Shown here piece after piece: positions 17,811 to 26,073 of a DNA stretch of 64,000 nucleotides. The DNA lies in the NCBI GenBank assembly GCA_012511955.1, contig JAAZFC010000036.1, positions 1 to 64,000 of the forward strand, in the 5' to 3' direction. Origin of the DNA: Fibrobacter sp. Its GTDB lineage: Bacteria > Fibrobacterota > Fibrobacteria > Fibrobacterales > Fibrobacteraceae. Numbering within the stretch: the stretch's first letter is position 1; each line of letters starts with the position of its first letter. The position numbers and the translations under genes were made by a program. The notes below the pieces were generated by a model that searched no databases, was not told the origin of the DNA, and saw only the letters and a list, made by a program, of their open reading frames with translations.

Positions 17811-17813
17811 TCA
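17811..17813 (-). other. sprA: In-frame TGA interrupting sprA
   Basis: On the minus strand the codons read TAT TGA TAT CGT ATC GAT with no change of frame on either side. It sits about three quarters of the way along the gene. TGA is used as a normal terminator elsewhere in the window (fliI, flgC, trmH), so reassignment is unlikely. It is a nonsense mutation, a sequencing or assembly error, or a rare readthrough site; TGG (Trp), CGA (Arg) or GGA (Gly) would each be one change away. Confidence 0.85.
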
Positions 17814-20800
17814 ATAAGTGGTATCATAAAAAGCGTGGTAAGTAGAAGTATCTCCAGGAATCATGGGAATGGTATCGCCACTGGGAGTAAGCTTGGGACG
17901 GCGTAGAGAATAATTTTCCACCACAGCCAAAACTGAATCAAAATCGTAAGAGCCATAAACATCACGGTCGGTATGGTCATGGTCAAAAATCACCCCATTG
18001 GCAAAAAGCGATCCTTTTTTGGTGCTAAAGAAGTTCTCTTTGGTAAATCTTTCTCTGTCACCACCAGCTTCCATGTCGCGATTTATGCCTAAACTATATG
18101 ATGCTGTAAGAAATGGAAATATATTCCAACGCATATTTACCTTATGCCGCAAGCTCACATCGTAATCTAAAATTCTAGGAACCTGAGGTTCTACAAAATC
18201 CGCATCTAGTTCTTGGTTAATGTTTTTAGAATAAGTTAAGTCCATCAATGTGAAATCAAAAGTTTGTGGCCAAGGTTCAAAAGAAGCGTTCCCCAATTGG
18301 TTGGGCATCCATTTTTTATCTTTAAGCGCATTAAATATTTTAAAATTAAAAGGCTCAAAAGTTCCTAATTTATAATCCAAGGTGGTATTGTAAGTATATG
18401 AGGAGTCTGCCCTAAGAGCGGAGCGTGTTTCAGTTTCTGCGTATCTATAATTAAAAGCAGGACGCTCAAGTAAAGTTTGCGTCAGCACTTCACTCACAAT
18501 ATTATCTGACTTTTTATACTCTTTCGAAAAGCCCACACTCAAGTTTTTACTATTTACCACACTTTGATAACCCCGCGCTTCGGGCACAGCACCAGACCTT
18601 TGCTGGGCCAAGCTTTGGGCATCGTAAGTATTGATAGAGCCGTCAAAAATATCGGGCAAAATATCTTTAATTCCATCCCGACTAAGCATCTGATCGCTGG
18701 AAGGTTTAAGGTAAGGACGACGAATATTTGAAGAAACACCAATGCTCAAAGGAATACGCAGCCCCCAATCATCTTTAAAAAACTTGTTGAGCATTAAGGA
18801 ATAATTTCCATTGAGTACCAATTGCGTGTTAGATTCAGCCAAAGTAGGTTTAGGGGATTTTTCTTCGCTTTTTAGAGTGGCAAAATCTCCATCTTGGTAA
18901 TACATTTCCCCTGAAATAGACATAACATCGGCAAAATTTAACTGCCCGCGCACTCTACCAGCTATGCCCCAATCATTGCTAATTCCAGATAAACGCAGGT
19001 CATTAAGCCAAAATGTTCCCTCAATATCGTTTAAAGCGGTGTTTTCATCGGCAATAATCACAAAACGCACCCAATTTACTCTACTTATGGTGGGATTTCC
19101 TACAATGCGCACCCATTCATCACGCTCCACAGCCTTAGCACCACTAGGGCGACGGGGAGCACTGGGATTTAAAGGCGAGTGATCAGCTTTGAGTCCCACA
19201 AAATCCGCCAAGGGCAAATCAAAAGCATTGTCTAGCCAGTTGCGTTCATGGCAATCCTGTTCCCTTTCTTGGGCTTCGCATCGTAAAGTGATAGGTTTAA
19301 AAGACCATTCATAATAATGGCTAGAACTTTCCAAGCCTCCTTGCCCAAACTGCAAAGCAAAACGGATAGGAGAGTCATCCATGGCACTCATATAATGAAT
19401 TTCCATCAATATTTGCTTATACATAGTAAGATCAATATCTTCCCCTTCAAAGATCTTGGTGGCCCAGACCTCTTGCCCTGGATTTAAACCGCCAAAGTCC
19501 AAAACCAGACTTTGTTCTTTAAGGGTTGCACTGGTTTCAGAGTCGCGCTCAGAAACGGTATTTGGCGATTTAAAATATGTGCGAGAATCGTCGCGGTTAT
19601 TGATCACTCGCACATGCAAATAATTGCTGTCGGCTTTGATCACTTGTCCCGGGGCATCGGTTTCTACATAAGAGCCATCGACTTCAATTATTTGCCCAGG
19701 GCCGCTGGTGATAATCCCATATTGGTTGGAAATATCGTTTTCTTGCCACTGATTTCCCACAATTTTGAAATCCACAATTTGCGCTTGGCCTTCGGAAACA
19801 CCGGATTTCAAGCTACCATACCACAAACGGGTAAAACCCGCATCTGACAAAATTTCCTTCCACGAGCCCCCTGTACTCGAAACTATGGTATCAAAAGCAT
19901 CCAAGGGAATACGCCAGCGCCGCCAACCATTTTTCAGTTCGTCATAAGTGGTACGATCATCATCTTCTAAATTTATGCGATAGCGCACAAAGCGAATGTC
20001 TGTGTCCAAAGTCCAGTTGCCATTCAAATCTTCCGTATCAAAAGGCCTTTCATCGGGACCGTTATTCCCCTCGGTACCGTTAATATGAATAGTGGGATCA
20101 GTGGCATCTTTTTGCTCTATAAAATTATCTCTAGCCGCATCGGTATTGGCTCCGGAAGAAAATACTTCAGTGGAAACGCAACCGGGAACCCGACAATCCC
20201 AATCTAAACGACTCTCTGTTTGTGTGGAACCATCTACCCCATCCAACCCAAAGTCATTTATAGCGGTGGAAGTCCCATCCCGCGCTTCGGAATCCAAAAC
20301 GCCATTGGGTTTGTAACCATTTATAGAAACATCTTCGCTTAGCGCACCTAAATCCACAAAAATACTGCCCACATTACCCCGCGCCACCACCTCAATATAA
20401 CGCATATTCATGCCACTTAAATCGCTCCAATATTCGCTATTGGCCCGCATTACTCCTCCCCAGGATTTGCCTTCTAGGTTATCATTGGGGCGTAAAGTAA
20501 ACTTCAAAACTGGCATTTCTCTGGTATCTATATCAGTATTATTAACTTCAGTATAAACATTGCGGTAGCGTTCATATTGGTTGCTATGCCATATAAACTC
20601 TCCCAAATAACGGTGATCTAACTCGGGAATATAGGTGGATAAATCATCGTCGGTACCTCCGGGCGGCGAAGCGTGGGTCCACGATGTGCGATATAATGGA
20701 TAGGATAATGAGCGTGAGCTAGATTCAAAGTCTTCTAACAAAGCTGCTTTGCGATCAGAACTGTTGGCATTGTGGTAACTTGCAGCTAATTCTGCTTCCA

Positions 20801-23060
20801 TTTCCCAAGATGATTTAGCATCTGTATTTATAAAAGGCAAAGCATTAATAAACTTGTCCATCCATTGGGCGGTGTCTTGCAAGCGTAAATTAGCTCCTAA
20901 AAGTACGCTAGAAAATGGTTCTCCTCCATAACGAGGCTGTTGTTGGCTGGTACTTTGATTTTTGTACAAAGCAGTAATCCCTAAAAGCGAGTTATCTCCC
21001 AAAGAGCGGAAAGGATACTCTGCTCGGGCTCCCAACAAGATTTTATTGTCGATTTCGAATAAAGGTTCACACTCATAGGTAACGCTAATTTCATTGTTAG
21101 GGTTTAAAGCTTTTTCGCTTAAAAGTTCTATACTACCCAATTCGTAGTTCACCGAATAATCCACATCTTTTTTGAGTACATCAGAACCAATCTTAAGTTT
21201 TTCTGAATCTGGAGCAATATCTATGCAATTTCCTGAACTCACTGAAAAAGATGAACCTGGATCCCTTACATTAATGGTGGTTTGCCGTTTTTTACCAATG
21301 GTTTCAAAAAAGTATCTACTGGCAAATTGATTGAGATTATGCACAGGATTTTCATAAATTTGTGCCATTACCGCAGAGCTATCCACATTGCGCAAAGGTT
21401 CTAAACAGTTTTGGCGGGCGCGCTTGGAGGCTTCTACCGGGCTCATATTTTGATTTCTATACCACGATTCTGGCAAGCAAGGCAACCACATTTCTCCCGT
21501 ATATTTACCATTTATTTTAGGAAAAATGTCGGGATCATTAGAACGCACCGCCCCACTGGTGCTATCTACCAAACCCAACATCGTAAGAGCATTGGAAACT
21601 GACTTCAAATTTTGATCTTTAAAACGCAACACAAAACCCGTAGCATTGTTTTCATTAATGCCCACCTGATACACATTGCGCAACATTAGCTTTCCAATTC
21701 CCGGCAAATTACTGCCATTATTGTCATCTTGCACTAAAATCACATTTTGTCCTGAACGCACCACCGCGCTGGTGCGACCGCTTAAATCTCCCACCCAACT
21801 CGCTGCAATTAGCACACCTTTTCCCCCGGTGAGAATTTTTACCGTTCCCGAACGGCTATCCCAATCCCATTCTACCCCTTTGCGCATTTCTACCAAGCGC
21901 AAATCTCTTTTATTGCGATACTCTTTGCCATCACTATCGTAGTAAATAGCCGTCATATCTTTAAGCACATCTTTTTCGTTATTGATGGGATTGCGTTTAA
22001 AAAGCTTAAGCTCCGTGGGGGGCGATAAATTACCAAAAGCCCCCCTAGCAACGGCTTGACTCACCGCCTGATCACGCCAGCGATGGTCCAAAAAGTAATA
22101 CCTATAACCCACAAAATTTTTATCTAAAATACGCATTTCGCTTTCTTGATCTGAAGCGCGCAAAGTATAGCTCTCAGCGCTGCCAGCATCTTGAGACGCA
22201 ATAGCGGTAACATCCCAATCCCCAAATTTAAGGTCCGCTTTCACCCCAAAAAGTCCTTGGTGATTCTCTGAATACCCCGTAAGTTCTGTTCCCCGTAAGG
22301 AAAGTGAGGTAGATCCCAGCTCCAAGCGTTGCAAAACAAAATCTTCAAACTCTCCTGGGGTGGCTTCGGCATAAATCACCCTTAATTGGTTGCGCACTCC
22401 CAAACCGCTTTCACTATTGTTGACTTCCACCGTAATATGGCGTCCTATTTTTCCTTTAACCAAAAAGCTAGGTTCATAATGCAATGATGGAGAAGGAAAC
22501 AGTGATTTTTGCAAACTTCCCGGAGCATCGTCATAAACTCCTTTACCCAACAAGCGAATATCCATTTGTCCTTGCAATTGGAGTTTGGGCTTATCTAAAC
22601 CTAAATCCTTCATCCATGCGGGCATATTTATGGGAATAGCAATATCAAATAAAGAGCCTTCTGCCCCATCTTGACCACCATCTTTTTGCCCTATCAAAGA
22701 GTTTAACCATAAATTTTGTAAACCCACATCGTACATATCAAAGGTATAGGAGGTTAATTCTTGATAATAAGCAGTCCACAAATTTTCAGTATCTTGGGAT
22801 AAAGCATTTACATAGTTAGATTTAATACGCACTTCTCGCGAGGCGAAATCTACTTCATGCTCATTCACAATGTTCCGTTTGGGGAAGTTTAAATACCCCC
22901 AAGAAGGGTGCTGTTCTATACCGCCTTTGGGAAGCATACCCTTTAAAGGTTCGCTCACTGGAGGCTTAGTTAAATAATCTAAAGAGGGTATAAGTGTAGA
23001 ATCGGATGCGTTAACCAAACACACCACCAGCGAAAGCAAAACCAGCAACTTTCGGCTCAA
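17811..23060 (-). CDS. sprA: SprA-type giant outer-membrane protein (T9SS translocon), N-terminal three quarters
   Basis: 1,749 codons before the internal TGA. In Bacteroidota SprA is the very large outer-membrane barrel that forms the type IX secretion pore and is needed for gliding. Here a signal peptide (SRKLLVLLSLVVCLVNA) is followed by repeated beta-rich SprA-like segments (for example VKGKIGRHITVEVNNSESG, YRYYFLDHRWRD, SGISNDWGIAGRVRGQL, GDWGLRIPLSIGVSS-like strands). I prefer the TTG start at 23060: GAGGAG lies 6 nt before it and a good promoter gives it a 32-nt leader. An ATG at 23084 is the alternative. With the segment 16236-17795 it makes a full-length gene. It is divergent from rsmA. 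Confidence 0.8.
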   Translation of the reverse strand: MSRKLLVLLSLVVCLVNASDSTLIPSLDYLTKPPVSEPLKGMLPKGGIEQHPSWGYLNFPKRNIVNEHEVDFASREVRIKSNYVNALSQDTENLWTAYYQELTSYTFDMYDVGLQNLWLNSLIGQKDGGQDGAEGSLFDIAIPINMPAWMKDLGLDKPKLQLQGQMDIRLLGKGVYDDAPGSLQKSLFPSPSLHYEPSFLVKGKIGRHITVEVNNSESGLGVRNQLRVIYAEATPGEFEDFVLQRLELGSTSLSLRGTELTGYSENHQGLFGVKADLKFGDWDVTAIASQDAGSAESYTLRASDQESEMRILDKNFVGYRYYFLDHRWRDQAVSQAVARGAFGNLSPPTELKLFKRNPINNEKDVLKDMTAIYYDSDGKEYRNKRDLRLVEMRKGVEWDWDSRSGTVKILTGGKGVLIAASWVGDLSGRTSAVVRSGQNVILVQDDNNGSNLPGIGKLMLRNVYQVGINENNATGFVLRFKDQNLKSVSNALTMLGLVDSTSGAVRSNDPDIFPKINGKYTGEMWLPCLPESWYRNQNMSPVEASKRARQNCLEPLRNVDSSAVMAQIYENPVHNLNQFASRYFFETIGKKRQTTINVRDPGSSFSVSSGNCIDIAPDSEKLKIGSDVLKKDVDYSVNYELGSIELLSEKALNPNNEISVTYECEPLFEIDNKILLGARAEYPFRSLGDNSLLGITALYKNQSTSQQQPRYGGEPFSSVLLGANLRLQDTAQWMDKFINALPFINTDAKSSWEMEAELAASYHNANSSDRKAALLEDFESSSRSLSYPLYRTSWTHASPPGGTDDDLSTYIPELDHRYLGEFIWHSNQYERYRNVYTEVNNTDIDTREMPVLKFTLRPNDNLEGKSWGGVMRANSEYWSDLSGMNMRYIEVVARGNVGSIFVDLGALSEDVSINGYKPNGVLDSEARDGTSTAINDFGLDGVDGSTQTESRLDWDCRVPGCVSTEVFSSGANTDAARDNFIEQKDATDPTIHINGTEGNNGPDERPFDTEDLNGNWTLDTDIRFVRYRINLEDDDRTTYDELKNGWRRWRIPLDAFDTIVSSTGGSWKEILSDAGFTRLWYGSLKSGVSEGQAQIVDFKIVGNQWQENDISNQYGIITSGPGQIIEVDGSYVETDAPGQVIKADSNYLHVRVINNRDDSRTYFKSPNTVSERDSETSATLKEQSLVLDFGGLNPGQEVWATKIFEGEDIDLTMYKQILMEIHYMSAMDDSPIRFALQFGQGGLESSSHYYEWSFKPITLRCEAQEREQDCHERNWLDNAFDLPLADFVGLKADHSPLNPSAPRRPSGAKAVERDEWVRIVGNPTISRVNWVRFVIIADENTALNDIEGTFWLNDLRLSGISNDWGIAGRVRGQLNFADVMSISGEMYYQDGDFATLKSEEKSPKPTLAESNTQLVLNGNYSLMLNKFFKDDWGLRIPLSIGVSSNIRRPYLKPSSDQMLSRDGIKDILPDIFDGSINTYDAQSLAQQRSGAVPEARGYQSVVNSKNLSVGFSKEYKKSDNIVSEVLTQTLLERPAFNYRYAETETRSALRADSSYTYNTTLDYKLGTFEPFNFKIFNALKDKKWMPNQLGNASFEPWPQTFDFTLMDLTYSKNINQELDADFVEPQVPRILDYDVSLRHKVNMRWNIFPFLTASYSLGINRDMEAGGDRERFTKENFFSTKKGSLFANGVIFDHDHTDRDVYGSYDFDSVLAVVENYSLRRPKLTPSGDTIPMIPGDTSTYHAFYDTTY

Positions 23061-23099
23061 AAATTCTCCTCTTATACTTTTCATCTAAGGGCTTGCCCT

Positions 23100-23128
23100 A
23101 TTATACCTCAATTCTAGCAAAATTCAAA
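23100..23128 (-). promoter_or_regulatory. Sigma-70-type promoter of sprA
   Basis: On the minus strand TTTGAA (23123-23128), a 17-nt spacer and a perfect TATAAT (23100-23105). The start near 23092 leaves 8 nt before the ATG at 23084 but a normal 32-nt leader with GAGGAG before the TTG at 23060, which supports the TTG start. Confidence 0.65.
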
Positions 23129-23192
23129 GCTTTAAGATACTGAATTAAGCACACTAAAACCATAGTTTAAACACTAATACTACATTTTTGTT

Positions 23193-23972
23193 ATGAACAG
23201 AATGCGCCGGCGGCAATTTGGGCAGAATTTTTTGGATTATAATATGGCTAAATCCATCGCCCACGACATAGATTTTAAGCCTTCAGATATCGTTTTAGAA
23301 GTCGGTCCTGGGCATGGAGCTCTCAGCGAACATTTATTACCACAAATTGCTGAATTACACGCTGTGGAAATAGATAAAGAGTGTGTCAGCGTATTACAAA
23401 ACAAATTTGACTCCCCTAAACTCCAGCTTTATAATTGCGATTTTATGGACTTCGATTTAGCTGGATTCATTGCTAAACATCCAAATTTGTGGATAGTGGG
23501 AAACTTGCCTTACAATGTAGCCACGGCTATTTTGCAAAAGATTCTCCCGTTTTTGCATCAACTTCAAGGGGGCATGGTAATGACTCAACTTGAAGTTGCC
23601 CTGCGGTTCTGTGCAGAACCGCACAGCAAAGCCTACGGTTCTCTAAGCGTAATGACCAAGGCTTATGCGCAAAAACGCCAAATCCTTCGCACCATTGGAC
23701 CAGAACATTTTAGCCCGCGCCCTAGGGTCCAATCCGCAACATTTTTGCTACAAAGCCATAAACCAGTTGGCTACGAAGAAGCTTTTTTTGAATTTGTGCA
23801 AAAATGTTTTTTCCACAAACGCAAACAGCTAACCAACTCTCTCGCGCATTTTTGGCCTAAACCTCTAGTTCTTGAAAAGCTAAACAGTTTAAATTTTCCC
23901 ATAAATATCAGGGCAGAGCAATTAACTCTGCAAGATTTTCTAAAATTGTACCAAATATTTTCAAAACTTTAA
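23193..23972 (+). CDS. rsmA: 16S rRNA dimethyladenosine transferase RsmA (KsgA)
   Basis: A 259-residue SAM-dependent methyltransferase that dimethylates the two adjacent adenosines in the 3' hairpin of 16S rRNA during small-subunit maturation. Signatures are RRQFGQNFLDYN at the N-terminus, the SAM-binding VLEVGPGHGALSEHL, the catalytic NLPYNVATAIL, and PHSKAYGSLSV. The C-terminal KRKQLTNSLAHFW fits the family. No Shine-Dalgarno; TACATT lies 6 nt before the ATG. The next gene starts 9 bp after its stop. Confidence 0.96.
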   Translation: MNRMRRRQFGQNFLDYNMAKSIAHDIDFKPSDIVLEVGPGHGALSEHLLPQIAELHAVEIDKECVSVLQNKFDSPKLQLYNCDFMDFDLAGFIAKHPNLWIVGNLPYNVATAILQKILPFLHQLQGGMVMTQLEVALRFCAEPHSKAYGSLSVMTKAYAQKRQILRTIGPEHFSPRPRVQSATFLLQSHKPVGYEEAFFEFVQKCFFHKRKQLTNSLAHFWPKPLVLEKLNSLNFPINIRAEQLTLQDFLKLYQIFSKL

Positions 23973-23981
23973 ATTTATCTC

Positions 23982-25232
23982 ATGAAAAAGCTCATTTCAC
24001 GCTTACAGCCAAAAAAAACAATACAAAGCCCTATAACATGGGTGGTTATTTTGCTTATTGTTTTTCATGGTTTCTTAAGCTCAGAGCAAAAAAGCATTAT
24101 TCCCGAATTAGAAAACCAAAAGTTCCTATTTCAAAGTTATTGGGATACGCAAAAAAAACACGACTTAGCAAAACAAGGTATTGTGCCCAACCAAGAGCAA
24201 CAAATCTGTTCCAAGAAAGAATTTTTAACTCCCTTTATAAACAAAACATTACTCTATAAAGTTGTCCTTTGTCCCCATTGGTTTTATCCCACTAGTCTTT
24301 TACTTTCATGGATGGTACAACCTAGTTGGCTTTACTTGCTTTTTATTATAATCATGGGATTTATTTTTTATGGAAAACTGCGCAAAAGCCCCATAAACAA
24401 AAACTGGCTCTACGCAACCCCCTTTGCCTCCCTGTTCCTTGCAAGCTCCTTATATGCACTTTTAACTATCAACTTCGACTTGTTTCCCCAACAATTATAT
24501 ATGGGACTTGGCCCAGCCCTTGCTGCTTTAGCAGGCATGTTCTTTAGCCTTCACCCCCAGACATTTATTGTGGAAATCAAAGATATCCCCATAAAAATTT
24601 CTTATAAAACTGCCGTAGCAATCTTTTTATTTATCGACCTAATTATCAATGTTTTAGCAAATCCCACTAATTTCGTATTGATTTTTATCCTTAATGCATT
24701 GACATTTACCACAGTTTTTTGGCTTAGTCCCAAATTTCTAGAAGAAACGGTTCAATCAACGCCAAACACTTCTAAAGTCAAAAACTTATCTATACAAGAG
24801 CATTTTGATGATGCCTGGCGCTTAGTTGGCTTATTAGAACTAGAAGCTGCAGCTCAAGCCTTTAAAACTGCCATTAACAAAGTTATTTTTAAAAATAAAA
24901 GCGACTTATCTATGCTTAATGTGCATTTTAAAAGTATCAAAAAAGAAAAAGTCATAATGCCGTTTGAGGGGAAAGATTTATACCAATGGGCAGAGAAGTT
25001 ACGCCATTTACAAGCTTATGACACAGCAATTTCCTGCTTGGAAATTATTTTAAAAAACGCAAAAATGGACTCAGAGCTAGCCCCCTTAGCAGCACTAATG
25101 TTAGCTGAAATACGCGTTTTACACGATTGCGAACCTCAAAAATCCATTGATATTTTGCAAAGACTAAAAAATGAATTTCAGGGAGAAACTTTGGGACAAA
25201 AAGCTCAAGATCTACTAAATCAAATAAACTAA
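23982..25232 (+). CDS. Rhomboid-like membrane protein with helical-repeat tail
   Basis: A 416-residue protein. Residues ~15-245 form about six or seven membrane segments. Within them, WLYLLFIIIMGFIFYGKLRK and MGLGPALAALAGMFFSLHP resemble the rhomboid fold, but the expected GxSG serine motif reads GLGPA and no matching active-site His is clear, so it would be a catalytically dead relative. Residues ~270-416 are helical and TPR-like (AWRLVGLLELEAAAQAFKTAI, AYDTAISCLEIILKNA, PLAALMLAEI). Its role is unknown. It is in a row of membrane genes (rsmA, this, two sensor proteins, AI-2E exporter) with 9-bp gaps to rsmA and 8 bp to the next gene. Confidence 0.5.
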   Translation: MKKLISRLQPKKTIQSPITWVVILLIVFHGFLSSEQKSIIPELENQKFLFQSYWDTQKKHDLAKQGIVPNQEQQICSKKEFLTPFINKTLLYKVVLCPHWFYPTSLLLSWMVQPSWLYLLFIIIMGFIFYGKLRKSPINKNWLYATPFASLFLASSLYALLTINFDLFPQQLYMGLGPALAALAGMFFSLHPQTFIVEIKDIPIKISYKTAVAIFLFIDLIINVLANPTNFVLIFILNALTFTTVFWLSPKFLEETVQSTPNTSKVKNLSIQEHFDDAWRLVGLLELEAAAQAFKTAINKVIFKNKSDLSMLNVHFKSIKKEKVIMPFEGKDLYQWAEKLRHLQAYDTAISCLEIILKNAKMDSELAPLAALMLAEIRVLHDCEPQKSIDILQRLKNEFQGETLGQKAQDLLNQIN

Positions 25233-25240
25233 AGTGCGGT

Positions 25241-25954
25241 ATGGACAAATATTTTAAAAAATATCTTTTTCTTTTTGCGGTGGGAGTCGCTTCGCTGTTA
25301 ACCTTCCATTTTTCTACTGATGCGCACCATTTAAATCAAATTCTGCCTAAATCAAACCAATATGTTAAGAGCTTTCATAACTGGGATGAACAACCATCAA
25401 AAATTACTACCACATTAAGCGATAGTAACCTTCAGGTAGCCCTGTTTTTACAAGGGGAAACTGGGCACGCACCATGGGTAGCGGTGCAAATAAATCTTTG
25501 GGACTATTTTGACAAACACTTAAACTGGATGTTTGTTGACACATTGTTTATAGATGTTGAAAGTGATGATATTTCTGAATTACAAGTGAAAATACTTACT
25601 TTCGATCCAGATTTAAGCAACCCCAAAGAATATTCCACTTACAAAGTACTTAGCAAAGAAATTCCACTCCAAAAAGGGCGCCAAAAAATTGGCATACGCC
25701 TCGAAGACTTTTATATACCTGAATGGTGGTTTGCGCAAAAAGATAAAGAAAAAAAGTTCACAAGCAAGCACTGGGAAAAAGTTGGTTACTTAGAACTCAG
25801 CACTACTGGAGAAGCTAAAACCCATCAAGACCTTTCCTATACAATTCATAGCATTTCTGTTCAAGAAACCCAAAAAACTCACTTAAAAATCTTATTATCA
25901 ATTTTATTTATCTTAGCATTAATAGCCATAGGCTTAATTCCTTCCAAAAAATAG
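25241..25954 (+). CDS. Membrane-anchored extracytoplasmic sensor-like protein, paralogue of the next gene without DNA-binding domain
   Basis: A 237-residue protein with an N-terminal membrane segment (YLFLFAVGVASLLTF), a beta-rich domain of ~180 residues, and a C-terminal membrane segment (LKILLSILFILALIAIGLI). The domain shares the motifs DPDLSN and IPEWWF in the same order with the AraC-type protein that follows, so the two are diverged copies. The domain may be a jelly-roll or carbohydrate-binding-like fold, by appearance only. It lacks any cytoplasmic effector and could act as a co-receptor or decoy for its neighbour. Family not recognised. Confidence 0.6.
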   Translation: MDKYFKKYLFLFAVGVASLLTFHFSTDAHHLNQILPKSNQYVKSFHNWDEQPSKITTTLSDSNLQVALFLQGETGHAPWVAVQINLWDYFDKHLNWMFVDTLFIDVESDDISELQVKILTFDPDLSNPKEYSTYKVLSKEIPLQKGRQKIGIRLEDFYIPEWWFAQKDKEKKFTSKHWEKVGYLELSTTGEAKTHQDLSYTIHSISVQETQKTHLKILLSILFILALIAIGLIPSKK

Positions 25955-26073
25955 CTATTGCGCTTAACTTTATAGAAGTTCTAAAGATTGCTAAAGTTAT
26001 AAGATAAAATTAGTATAGGATATAGATGAATAACAAGTTAATATCATTCGCCCTGGGGATAGCTTTGCTGTAG

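Noticed and set aside
17811-17813. Genome-wide TGA recoding as Trp or selenocysteine
   Set aside because: TGA ends other genes here normally (fliI, flgC, trmH), Trp is encoded by TGG throughout, and no selenocysteine insertion structure was seen around the codon.
23603-23622. Perfect 20-bp palindrome GCGGTTCTG-TG-CAGAACCGC inside rsmA
   Set aside because: It encodes normal conserved residues of rsmA (ALRFCAEPHS) and is not near a promoter; chance is the simplest explanation.
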